DNA from: Anaerolineales bacterium
Lineage (GTDB): Bacteria > Chloroflexota > Anaerolineae > 4572-78 > J111
Direction of reading: 5' to 3'
NCBI GenBank assembly: GCA_015075405.1
Contig: JABTUK010000004.1
Span: forward strand, 1,426,001-1,490,000
DNA: 64,000 bases
The translations under genes and the position numbers were made by a program. Under the pieces are notes generated by a model. The model saw only the letters and a program-made list of their open reading frames with translations, made no database searches and was not told the origin of the DNA. Of this stretch, positions 31,857 through 39,049 are shown piece after piece. Each line of letters starts with the position of its first letter. Position 1 is the stretch's first letter.

Positions 31857-32921
31857 ATGGCCTTATCTGAAATGATTCAATTAAGTCAGGAGTTGCGTGA
31901 GCGGATTGTCCAGCGTATTCCTGAATCGGGGGAAGCCAATATCAAATTTGGGGCGCAGTTGATTGTGGGCCAGGGCCAGGCGGCGGTCTTTTACCGCGAC
32001 GGCAAGTCGCTGGACGTGTTTGGGCCGGGCCGCCATACCTTGACAACGGCCAATGTGCCCTTGCTGACCAACTTTCTGGGCAACCTGGTTTTTGGCAAAG
32101 GCAGCTTTCCGGCGGTGGTCTATTATGTGGCCGTGCGCGAGTTTCCCCAGGAAGGTTGGGGCACCCGCCAGCCGATTGCCATGCAAACACCGGGCCAGGG
32201 CCTCGGCTGGCTGCTGCTGGGAGCGCACGGCACCTTTGGCTTTGAAGTGAAAGACCCCAAGCGGGTGGTGGATACCCTGGTGGGCGGCGGTCAGGCGGCC
32301 CTGGAGCTGCGCGATTTGAAAACTCGCCTGACCAACGTGATTGTCCAAAGCGCCACCGATTGGTTTGCCGAAGTCAACCCCGGTAATTTAATGAAAGCCC
32401 AGGCGATGATGGACGAGATGTCCATGGCTATCAAGGTGAAGGCCCAGGATCAGTTTGAGGCGTTGGGGCTGCTGCTCAAAAGCATCACCATTGGCGGCCT
32501 GAGTCCCCTGGAAACTTCCGCCGAGAAGTTGCAGCAAATGGGCCTGCTCGACGCCCAAATGTACATGCAGTTGCAAGCGATGAACACTATCAAAGAGTCA
32601 TCGCAAGGTGGCGGCCAGGCAGGCACGGGCGTTGGGCTGGGGGCCGGCATGGGCGCGGGCATGGGCCTGGGCCAGATGATGGCCGGCATGTTCGGTGGGA
32701 TGCAACAGCAGCAAGCGGCTCAACCGGCGGCGGCCCCGGCCGCTGCGCCCGCCGGCGGCGCGCCCCCCGATATTATGGGCGTCACCGAAGCGGCCGCTTA
32801 TTTGGGTGTCTCCATCGAGGATGTGGTGGAGTTGTGCAACTCCGGCCAGTTGAAAGCTAAAAAGATTGGCAGCCAGTATCGTATCAGCCGGGCGGCTATT
32901 GACGAGTTTATGAAGAGTTGA
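31857..32921 (+). CDS. SPFH-domain protein with C-terminal excisionase-type HTH
   Basis: 354 residues. Residues 1-235 are an SPFH (YdjI-like) domain: ANIKFGAQLIVGQGQAAVFY, DVFGPGRHTLTTANVPLL and TYGT-like GAHGTFGFEV. A Gly/Met then Gln/Ala/Pro-rich linker (about 248-300) follows. The last about 55 residues are a MerR/excisionase-like DNA-binding module (GVTEAAAYLGVSIEDVVELC, KKIGSQYRISRAAIDEFMK). YdjI-type proteins usually end in a zinc ribbon, so an HTH there is unusual. The HTH may bind DNA or merely serve as a protein-interaction module. Ribosome site AAAGGAG. Role unknown; membrane stress adaptation is a family-level guess. Confidence 0.85.
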   Translation: MALSEMIQLSQELRERIVQRIPESGEANIKFGAQLIVGQGQAAVFYRDGKSLDVFGPGRHTLTTANVPLLTNFLGNLVFGKGSFPAVVYYVAVREFPQEGWGTRQPIAMQTPGQGLGWLLLGAHGTFGFEVKDPKRVVDTLVGGGQAALELRDLKTRLTNVIVQSATDWFAEVNPGNLMKAQAMMDEMSMAIKVKAQDQFEALGLLLKSITIGGLSPLETSAEKLQQMGLLDAQMYMQLQAMNTIKESSQGGGQAGTGVGLGAGMGAGMGLGQMMAGMFGGMQQQQAAQPAAAPAAAPAGGAPPDIMGVTEAAAYLGVSIEDVVELCNSGQLKAKKIGSQYRISRAAIDEFMKS

Positions 32922-32990
32922 CCGCTGACCACCGACCGCCGACCGCCGTTAAGTTTCTGGCGGCGGTCGGCGGTCGTCCGTCGGCGGTCA
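32919..32990. repeat. Iterated-word palindrome (word GGTCGGC), overlapping a stop codon
   Basis: The left arm (32919-32948) is GACCGCC repeats and supplies the TGA stop of the upstream gene; the right arm (32961-32990) is GGCGGTC repeats and ends one base from the stop of the convergent STAS gene. It thus fills the whole convergent gap and could act as a bidirectional terminator. Confidence 0.88.
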
Positions 32991-32991
32991 T

Positions 32992-33315
32992 TTAGAGCAT
33001 GGCGTCGGCCACACTGTCGCTAATCTGAAAAATCCGGTCGAACATCGTCAACTCAAGCAAGAGTCTAGGTTGCGCCTGCGGCGCAGCCAGGCGCAGTTTT
33101 TTACCGTCGTCAAAAATTTTTAGCCCAATCACCAGGGCCGCCAGGCCGTGGCTGTCAATCAGGGGCACGTCCTCCAGGTTCACAATCACCTTTTCCGCGC
33201 CTTGCCGGGAAATATCCCGGAAAAGCTGCATCGTCTCCCTGGCCAGGGCCGCGTGCAGGGGCTGGTTCAGGTGGATCAGGTGAACATCATTCTCCAATAC
33301 ACTGTGTGAAATCAT
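32992..33315 (-). CDS. STAS-domain protein (anti-sigma factor antagonist-like)
   Basis: 107 residues from the ATG at 33315 after GGGAGAAAACCG. A single STAS domain with the regulatory loop VPLIDSHGLAALV, where Ser of DSHG is the site phosphorylated in SpoIIAA-type antagonists. Such proteins bind switch kinases or anti-sigma factors. No partner kinase or sigma factor lies adjacent. Regulatory role is from the family only. Confidence 0.9.
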   Translation of the reverse strand: MISHSVLENDVHLIHLNQPLHAALARETMQLFRDISRQGAEKVIVNLEDVPLIDSHGLAALVIGLKIFDDGKKLRLAAPQAQPRLLLELTMFDRIFQISDSVADAML

Positions 33316-33459
33316 CGGTTTTCTCCCATTTTTATGATAAAGCTTATCAACCAACTCCGTAATGCTATACGTCTTACAGGTTCAGAAGTTGCAGAGTAGA
33401 GGCTGGGTTGAGAGAGCTTTACATGACTGATTTCTGCTTCGATACTCGAAGGTTAGATA

Positions 33460-33771
33460 ATGGAAAAAATACGTTTGACAGAAAAAGCATTTCCTACAGA
33501 GATTTTGCAAGATATTCAAAGAGCAGAATCAATCCTACTTGATCACGGGGCCGTGAAAATTATTTTGTATGGTTCATTAGCCCGGGGTGACTACCGGCCC
33601 GACTCAGATATAGACCTTTGTGTTGAGGGTATTCCCGATAAAAATTTTTTTCGAGCGCTTGCCGAAATTTTCATGAAAATACAACGTCCAGTCAGTCTAT
33701 TAGATTTTCAGAATCTTCATGGGTATCTGAGGGAGAGAATATTGAGGGAGGGTAAAATTCTTTATGGATGA
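33460..33771 (+). CDS. MNT-type minimal nucleotidyltransferase (antitoxin-like)
   Basis: 103 residues with the nucleotidyltransferase signature GSLARGDYRPDSDIDL (Gly38-Ser39, Asp50, Asp52) and a third acidic residue near 82. This is the MntA half of MNT/HEPN toxin-antitoxin pairs, where the enzyme adenylylates and silences its HEPN partner. It overlaps the HEPN gene by eight bases. The two genes are noticeably more A+T-rich than their neighbours, a sign of acquisition. Confidence 0.9.
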   Translation: MEKIRLTEKAFPTEILQDIQRAESILLDHGAVKIILYGSLARGDYRPDSDIDLCVEGIPDKNFFRALAEIFMKIQRPVSLLDFQNLHGYLRERILREGKILYG

Positions 33772-34210
33772 GAGTGAGTTGAGAAATGAGATCAGGTTTG
33801 GGCTGGAAAATCTGGCAAAAATTTATCTAAACATCTCCAAATTTGCCCAACAGGATATAGATGAAGAAATAAAAGTGGCAGCCTTAACCTACGAATGTTT
33901 TGGATACTACAATGCTATTGAGCATCTTGTTATCAGGATTCTTAAGCATCAAAAAGTCAGAATACCCGCTGGACAATTCTCCCATCGAGACACATTGAAA
34001 TCATTTGAGGCTTTGATTGCCCAAAAAGTAATCAAGGCCGATGAAGAAGTAATCAAAACTATTGAAAATTTGATGGCCTTTCGCCACGTTGCTACCAAAA
34101 TTTATAGTTTTTTGATAGATTGGAACAAGCTCCAGATCATCATAGACGATATAGAGAAAAATCATCAGCAAATCCAACAGTTTTTTACTGATATATTGGA
34201 TGCTTTATGA
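33764..34210 (+). CDS. HEPN-domain protein (HepT-like toxin candidate)
   Basis: 148 residues, all helical, of the HEPN/HepT kind by context and by the motif region. Related proteins carry R-x4-H as in RHFFRHAY; here it reads FRHVATKIY (Arg107, His108, Lys112), so Lys stands where the second His normally would. The typical RNase site may therefore be altered or absent. It overlaps the MNT gene upstream and shares ATGA with the RNase PH start downstream. A+T-rich like its partner. Confidence 0.8.
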   Translation: MDESELRNEIRFGLENLAKIYLNISKFAQQDIDEEIKVAALTYECFGYYNAIEHLVIRILKHQKVRIPAGQFSHRDTLKSFEALIAQKVIKADEEVIKTIENLMAFRHVATKIYSFLIDWNKLQIIIDDIEKNHQQIQQFFTDILDAL

Positions 34211-34914
34211 GAAAAGACAACCGCGCTAACAACCAGCTCCGCCCGATTGAATTTATCCCCGATTTTACCACCTACGCCGAAGGCAGTGTGCTGGTGGCAA
34301 CGGGCAACACCCGCGTGTTGTGCAATGTGACCATCGAAGACAAAGTGCCGGCCTGGCGTGAAGAGTCAGGGGGCGGCTGGCTGACCGCCGAATATGCCAT
34401 GCTGCCCCGCAGTGTGCAGCGGCGCATCTCGCGGCGGCAGGGCAGCGATGATGCCCGCTCGCACGAGATCCGGCGGTTGATTGGCCGCGCTCTGCGTATG
34501 GCTGTGGATGTGGATAAGCTCGGCTCACGTACTCTGACCGTTGATTGTGATGTTATCCAGGCCGATGGCGGCACCCGCACCGCCAGCATCACCGGCGGTT
34601 ACGTGGCAGTAGCTCTGGCCTTGCAAAAGCTGATCAAGGCCTACCAGGTACCGGCGACAGTGCTGACCACGCCGGTGGCCGCGGTCAGTGTGGGCCTGGT
34701 GGGCGATGAACTGCTGCTGGATTTATGCTACGAGGAAGACTCGGCGGCCCAGGTTGACTTCAATGTGGTCATGACCGGCGCGGGCAAATTTGTCGAAATC
34801 CAGGGCACGGCTGAGAAAACACCTTTTGAACAGGAAACCCTGTTCGGCCTGCTGGCTCTGGCCCGCCAGGGGATTGAGCAGTTGCTGTCCCAGCAAGCCG
34901 AACTGCTGGGGTAG
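34207..34914 (+). CDS. rph: Ribonuclease PH
   Basis: Phosphate-dependent 3'-5' exoribonuclease that trims tRNA 3' ends, 235 residues, standard length. Conserved stretches are GNTRVLCNVTIEDKVPAW near the start, GWLTAEYAMLPRS, RRLIGRALRMAVD and VDCDVIQADGGTRTASITG, which carry the phosphate- and metal-binding residues. The start codon overlaps the HEPN gene stop by four bases, so the two are translationally coupled although functionally unrelated; an insertion of the MNT/HEPN pair upstream of rph is likely. Confidence 0.95.
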   Translation: MRKDNRANNQLRPIEFIPDFTTYAEGSVLVATGNTRVLCNVTIEDKVPAWREESGGGWLTAEYAMLPRSVQRRISRRQGSDDARSHEIRRLIGRALRMAVDVDKLGSRTLTVDCDVIQADGGTRTASITGGYVAVALALQKLIKAYQVPATVLTTPVAAVSVGLVGDELLLDLCYEEDSAAQVDFNVVMTGAGKFVEIQGTAEKTPFEQETLFGLLALARQGIEQLLSQQAELLG

Positions 34915-34945
34915 TAACTGACTGAAATGAAAATCAAGGTCTAAC

Positions 34946-36409
34946 GTGTCCTACTTAAAATCTATCCGCTTCTCCCCTTTCCAGGTATCGGTTCTGGTCC
35001 TGCTGACCTTTGTTTTATGCAGTATTTGCGGCGGTATTGGTTTTGTTGCCATTCGTCTCAATGTTGCTGCCCCCCCGCCCGTGGTGGCGGCGCTGACCCC
35101 GCTGCCGCTGACCGAAACCCAAACGCCCTCAACGCCTACCCCCACCTCCCTCCCGCCGACTTGGACGCCCAGCCCGGTCCCGTCCGCCACCGCCCTGGCT
35201 GTCCCCTCGGCTACGGCCACTTATGTAGTTGCCCCGGCGTTAATTAACCAAGAGAAAATTGGCGAGATTGTCGAATTTGTGGAGCTGTATCGAGGGCTGG
35301 CCCTGCCGACCGCCGTGCCGATCAAATTTTTGACCCGCCGCCAGTTGCAGGAGCAGTGGCGCGAAACCTCGTTTGATGTGGCAGCATTGGAAGCGGTCCA
35401 GACCCAGCAGGAGTTTTACCGGGCGCTCAACCTGATCGAGCCGGAGGTGGATTTGGTCCAGGCCGCCTTGGACTCGCAGACCGACATGCTGCTGGGCTAC
35501 TACACCCCCGAAGAAAAAGCCATGGTCATCATCGCCGAGTCGGTCAACATGTTTGCCGAGGAGGAGATGACCTTTGCCCACGAATATGTCCACGCCTTGC
35601 AGGATCATCATTTTGATTTGCAGCATGTTTTCAATAGCGACCTGTCGGGCGATGCGCTGCTGGCGGCCCGGTCGCTGCCGGAAGGGGATGCCCGGCTGGT
35701 AGAAGACCTGTTTACCCGGCAAAATATCCGCCAGGACCAAATTGAGTACAATATTTACCGTTATCTGTTCCGCGAGCATCCCAAGTTGGAAGGGGTTTCG
35801 CCGGCCCTGGGTATCTTTACCTACTTTCCCTATACCGCCGGGGAATACTTTGTGCTCTATCTTTTTTTCCAGGGCGGCTTTTCCTGGGAGCTGGTCAACC
35901 AGGCTTATCAGCAGTTGCCCGCCTCTTCGGAGCAGATCATGCACCCAGAGAAATACCTGGCCGGCGAAGCGCCCATCCCGGTAAGCGTGCCCGACTTGGC
36001 CCCGGCGTTGGGCGGCGCGTGGCGCGAAATTGACCGGGACGTACTGGGCGAGGCCGGTTTTCTGGTTTGGCTGTATGACCAGACCGACGAGCAAACCGCT
36101 ATCAATGCCGCCGCCGGCTGGGATGGCGACGCCTACACCTTGTGGGTGGATGGCGATGACCACCGGGTGCTGGTCGAGTCTTCGCTGTGGGCCAGCGAGA
36201 CCGATGCTTTGGAAGTCGCCCAGGCCTTTATCAGGGCGATGGAACGGCGCGGCCTGTCGGGCCAACCCTACCCCGACCAAAACGCCACCATGTGGGAAGA
36301 TGCGGCGGGCGCAACCCTGCTCAGCCGGGTAGGGTCGCGTGTTGGCTTGATTATTGCCCCCGACCGGGCCACCCTGGACCGGGTGCGGCTGCAATTTACC
36401 GGCTTTTGA
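34946..36409 (+). CDS. Membrane-anchored HEXXH protein (putative metallopeptidase)
   Basis: 487 residues from a GTG. One N-terminal helix at about 14-37 anchors it with the rest outside; a Pro/Thr-rich linker (about 48-95) follows. The body contains FAHEYVHALQDHHFDL with the zinc ligands His212, Glu213 and His216 of a HEXXH metalloenzyme. The third ligand is likely a downstream Glu or His that cannot be fixed by eye. No named family is recognised. The 31-base gap to rph suggests cotranscription. Confidence 0.75.
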   Translation: MSYLKSIRFSPFQVSVLVLLTFVLCSICGGIGFVAIRLNVAAPPPVVAALTPLPLTETQTPSTPTPTSLPPTWTPSPVPSATALAVPSATATYVVAPALINQEKIGEIVEFVELYRGLALPTAVPIKFLTRRQLQEQWRETSFDVAALEAVQTQQEFYRALNLIEPEVDLVQAALDSQTDMLLGYYTPEEKAMVIIAESVNMFAEEEMTFAHEYVHALQDHHFDLQHVFNSDLSGDALLAARSLPEGDARLVEDLFTRQNIRQDQIEYNIYRYLFREHPKLEGVSPALGIFTYFPYTAGEYFVLYLFFQGGFSWELVNQAYQQLPASSEQIMHPEKYLAGEAPIPVSVPDLAPALGGAWREIDRDVLGEAGFLVWLYDQTDEQTAINAAAGWDGDAYTLWVDGDDHRVLVESSLWASETDALEVAQAFIRAMERRGLSGQPYPDQNATMWEDAAGATLLSRVGSRVGLIIAPDRATLDRVRLQFTGF

Positions 36410-36422
36410 GCCGTGGAGAAAG

Positions 36423-36480
36423 GTGGCAAGGTCGCAGGGTCGCAGGGATGTATTACCCCTGTCTCCTGTCTACCGTCTAC
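36423..36480. repeat. Chimeric iterated-word repeat (GGTCGCAG left, GTCTACC right)
   Basis: The left arm (36423-36446) is GGTCGCAG in two to three copies, an 8-mer. The right arm (36455-36480) is CCTGTCT, CCTGTCT and the GTCTACC word of the palindromes at 19043 and 21609. The two arms are not complementary, as if two half elements had been joined. Confidence 0.7.
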
Positions 36481-36506
36481 TATTTTCAGAGAGGAGCAAG
36501 TAACTT

Positions 36507-37799
36507 ATGTCTCAAGCAGTTATAATTGATGCCGTACGTACGCCCGTCGGCGCTTTTGCCGGGGCGTTGAGCCAGGTACGGCCCGATGATTTGGCCGCCC
36601 TGGTTTTGAAAGCGTTGGTTGAAAGAGTTGGGTTGGACCCGGCTCTGGCGGAAGAGGTTATCCTGGGCTGCACCAACCAGGCCGGCGAAGATAATCGCAA
36701 TGTAGCTCGCATGGCCCTGCTGCTGGCTGGTTTTCCCCACCACGTCGGCGGGGTGACGGTTAACCGGCTGTGCGCGTCGGGGTTGGATGCGATTATTGCC
36801 GCCCATCGGGCCATTGCCAGCGGCGAAGGCGATATTTACATCGCCGGCGGCGTTGAGAGCATGACCCGTGCGCCCTACGTGTTGAGCAAAAGCGAAAGCG
36901 CTTTTGATCGCGGCGCGAAGATTTTTGACACCTCGATTGGCTGGCGTTTCCCCAACCCCAAAATGGAAGCGATGTTTCCTCTGGAAGCGATGGGTGAGAC
37001 CGCCGAGAACATCTACGAACAGCGGCTCGACCTCAGCCGGGAGCGGCAAGACGCCTTTGCCCTGGAAAGCCAGCGGCGTGCGGTAGACGCGATTAATGCC
37101 GGCCGTTTTATGGATGAAATCGTCCCCGTACCGGTACCGCAGCGCAAGGGTGAGCCGGTGCTAGTGAGTGTGGACGAGTATCCGCGCATGAAGTGGGTAA
37201 GTGAGGAGGCGGGTAGGCGAGAAGGTGAGGAGGTGAAAAGGCAGGGGAGATATGAGTTATCCACCAGTATGGAAATTTTGGCGAAGTTGAAACCGGCCTT
37301 TCGGGCGGGGGGGACGGTGACGGCGGGAAACTCGTCGGGGATTAACGATGGGGCGGCGGCGGTGTTGTTGATGTCGGCGGAGCGGGCGGAGGCGTTGGGG
37401 CTGAAGCCGCTGGCGCGGATTGTGGCGGCGGCTTCGGCGGGGGTAGACCCCCGGCTAATGGGCCTGGGGCCCATTCCGGCCACCCGTAAAGCGCTGGACC
37501 GGGCCGGTTTGAGCGTGACCGATTTGGATTTGATTGAACTCAACGAGGCTTTTGCGGTGCAAGCTTTGGCGGTGATGGACGAGTTGGGCCTGCCCCCCGA
37601 GCGAACCAATGTCAACGGCGGCGCGATTGCGCTGGGTCATCCGCTGGGTTGCAGCGGGGCGCGGATTATGACTACCTTGGTTCACGAAATGAAGCGCCGC
37701 CAGCGGGAAGGCCGGGCTACCTCGCCCTACGGCCTGGCAACGATGTGTGTCGGCGTGGGCCAGGGGGTATCGGTGATTGTAGAGTGGGTGGGAGGATGA
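36507..37799 (+). CDS. Acetyl-CoA acetyltransferase (thiolase) with 8-mer repeat insertion
   Basis: Thiolase catalysing acyl-CoA condensation or cleavage, 430 residues. Cys89 (VNRLCASG), His378 (GHPLGCSG) and Cys414 (MCVGVGQG) form the active site. It is longer than a usual 390-400 residue thiolase: a Glu/Arg/Lys-rich segment of about 19 residues (WVSEEAGRREGEEVKRQGR) sits near residue 230, encoded by an array of 8-mers at 37193-37248. It falls in the loop-domain region before KLKPAFRAGGTVTAG, so the fold may tolerate it. The DNA just after the insertion is unusually G-rich. Start follows GAGAGGAGC. Confidence 0.9.
   Translation: MSQAVIIDAVRTPVGAFAGALSQVRPDDLAALVLKALVERVGLDPALAEEVILGCTNQAGEDNRNVARMALLLAGFPHHVGGVTVNRLCASGLDAIIAAHRAIASGEGDIYIAGGVESMTRAPYVLSKSESAFDRGAKIFDTSIGWRFPNPKMEAMFPLEAMGETAENIYEQRLDLSRERQDAFALESQRRAVDAINAGRFMDEIVPVPVPQRKGEPVLVSVDEYPRMKWVSEEAGRREGEEVKRQGRYELSTSMEILAKLKPAFRAGGTVTAGNSSGINDGAAAVLLMSAERAEALGLKPLARIVAAASAGVDPRLMGLGPIPATRKALDRAGLSVTDLDLIELNEAFAVQALAVMDELGLPPERTNVNGGAIALGHPLGCSGARIMTTLVHEMKRRQREGRATSPYGLATMCVGVGQGVSVIVEWVGG
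37193..37248. repeat. Tandem 8-mer array inside the thiolase gene
   Basis: Seven consecutive 8-mers: GTGGGTAA, GTGAGGAG, GCGGGTAG, GCGAGAAG, GTGAGGAG, GTGAAAAG, GCAGGGGA. Six full units are 48 bases, so the frame is kept. No opposite arm follows. It is of the same nature as the arms of intergenic palindromes. Confidence 0.8.
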
Positions 37800-37862
37800 A
37801 TGGAGGGTTGGAAGATTGGAAGGCTGGAGGTTTGCCAGTCTTCCAACCTTCCAGCCTTCCAG
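37797..37862. repeat. Iterated-word palindrome (word TTGGAAG, 7-8-mer)
   Basis: The left arm (37797-37828) is GGTTGGAA, GATTGGAA, GGCTGGAG. The right arm (37835-37862) is the complement CTTCCAAC, CTTCCAGC. Same word family as 29491-29549. It starts at the thiolase stop. Confidence 0.88.
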
Positions 37863-37899
37863 TTACCTGTTATGATTTAGGTGAGGGAAGGAAAACACC

Positions 37900-38880
37900 A
37901 TGAAAATCAGAATTCTATCTGCCGCCGATGTGCGCCGGGCGCTGCCGATGGGTGAGGCGATTGAGGCGATGCGGAGCGCCTTCGGCCAGCTTTCGGCCAA
38001 CCAGGCCGATATGCCGCTGCGGACACGCTTGCAAACCGATCAAGGCTTGTTATTGTTTATGCCGGCCTTTCTGCGGCAGAGCCGGGAGATTGGCTTCAAG
38101 ATGGTTTCGCTGTGGGGCGACAACCCGGCCAAAGGCTTGCCCGCAGTCATTGCTCTGGCCACAGTGATTGACCCGGACACCGGCGAGCCAAAGGCGCTGC
38201 TCAACGGCGAAATGCTGACGGCCATTCGCACCGGGGCCGGCGGCGGTCTGGCCACCGATTTGCTGGCCCGTTCCGACGCTAAAGTGGCCGCGGTGTTTGG
38301 GGCCGGGGTGCAGGCGCGGGCACAGCTTGAGGCTGCCTGCGCCGTCCGCGCGATCAAAGAAGTTCGTATCTTTAGCCGCACCCCGGCCAGGGTTGAAGCC
38401 TTTGCTGCCGAGGTGGTGGCCTGGCCCGACGCGCCCCAGGTAGTTGTTGCCGGGTCGCGTCGGGAAGCCGTGACCGGGGCGGATATTGTCATTGCCGCAA
38501 CAACCTCGGAGAAGCCGGTCTTTGACGGGCGCGATCTGTTGCCGGGGACCCATGTGACCGGCGTCGGCTCTTACGCGCCTCACATGCAAGAGGTGGACGA
38601 GGAAACGGTGCGGCGTTCCAAAATTGTGGTAGATTCGCTGCAAGCCTGCCTGGCCGAAGCCGGTGATTTGATTGTGGCCCTGGAAAAGAATGTCATCAGC
38701 AAGCTGGATATTCACGCCGAATTGGGCCAGATTGTCAACGGTGAGCGTCCGGGGCGCGAGTCGCACGACGAAATTACCTTTTTTAAGTCGGTGGGGGTGG
38801 CAGTGCAGGATGCAGCGGCGGCCAATGCTGTGCTGCGGGCCGCGGAGTCGCAGGGGTTAGGGACGGTAGTGGCGTTGTGA
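37900..38880 (+). CDS. Ornithine cyclodeaminase/mu-crystallin family protein
   Basis: NAD(P)-dependent enzyme of 326 residues. The family covers ornithine cyclodeaminase, alanine dehydrogenase and ketimine reductase. The Rossmann motif VAAVFGAGVQARAQLEA is near residue 130; FKMVSLWGDNPAKG carries the conserved Lys; VVDSLQACLAEAGDL is in the C-terminal part. The catalytic Asp of true ornithine cyclodeaminase cannot be confirmed, so the substrate is left open. Ribosome site GGAAGG is nearby. Confidence 0.87.
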   Translation: MKIRILSAADVRRALPMGEAIEAMRSAFGQLSANQADMPLRTRLQTDQGLLLFMPAFLRQSREIGFKMVSLWGDNPAKGLPAVIALATVIDPDTGEPKALLNGEMLTAIRTGAGGGLATDLLARSDAKVAAVFGAGVQARAQLEAACAVRAIKEVRIFSRTPARVEAFAAEVVAWPDAPQVVVAGSRREAVTGADIVIAATTSEKPVFDGRDLLPGTHVTGVGSYAPHMQEVDEETVRRSKIVVDSLQACLAEAGDLIVALEKNVISKLDIHAELGQIVNGERPGRESHDEITFFKSVGVAVQDAAAANAVLRAAESQGLGTVVAL

Positions 38881-38979
38881 GGTTTAGATAATAAACCTGT
38901 ATCGGCCCCGGCTTCGACCAGCCGCTGAATGGCTTAAAGACAGGCTTTGGGCTGGCCGGCCTTGATCTGTTCCCGTTTT

Positions 38980-39033
38980 GAGTTCCTAAAGTTCCCTTAG
39001 TTCCCTGGGAACTCGTAGGGACTTGGGGAAACT
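38980..39033. repeat. Iterated-word palindrome (word GTTCCCTTA, 9-mer)
   Basis: The left arm (38980-39006) is AGTTCCTAA, AGTTCCCTT, AGTTCCC. The right arm (39007-39033) is GGGAACTCG, TAGGGACTT, GGGGAAACT. It lies in the convergent gap before the penicillin-binding protein. Confidence 0.78.
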
Positions 39034-39049
39034 TATTTTTGGACAATCA

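Noticed and set aside
35240..36394. Open frame of 384 codons opposite the HEXXH membrane protein
   Set aside because: Antisense shadow without ribosome site or motif; the sense frame has a membrane helix, linker and HEXXH.
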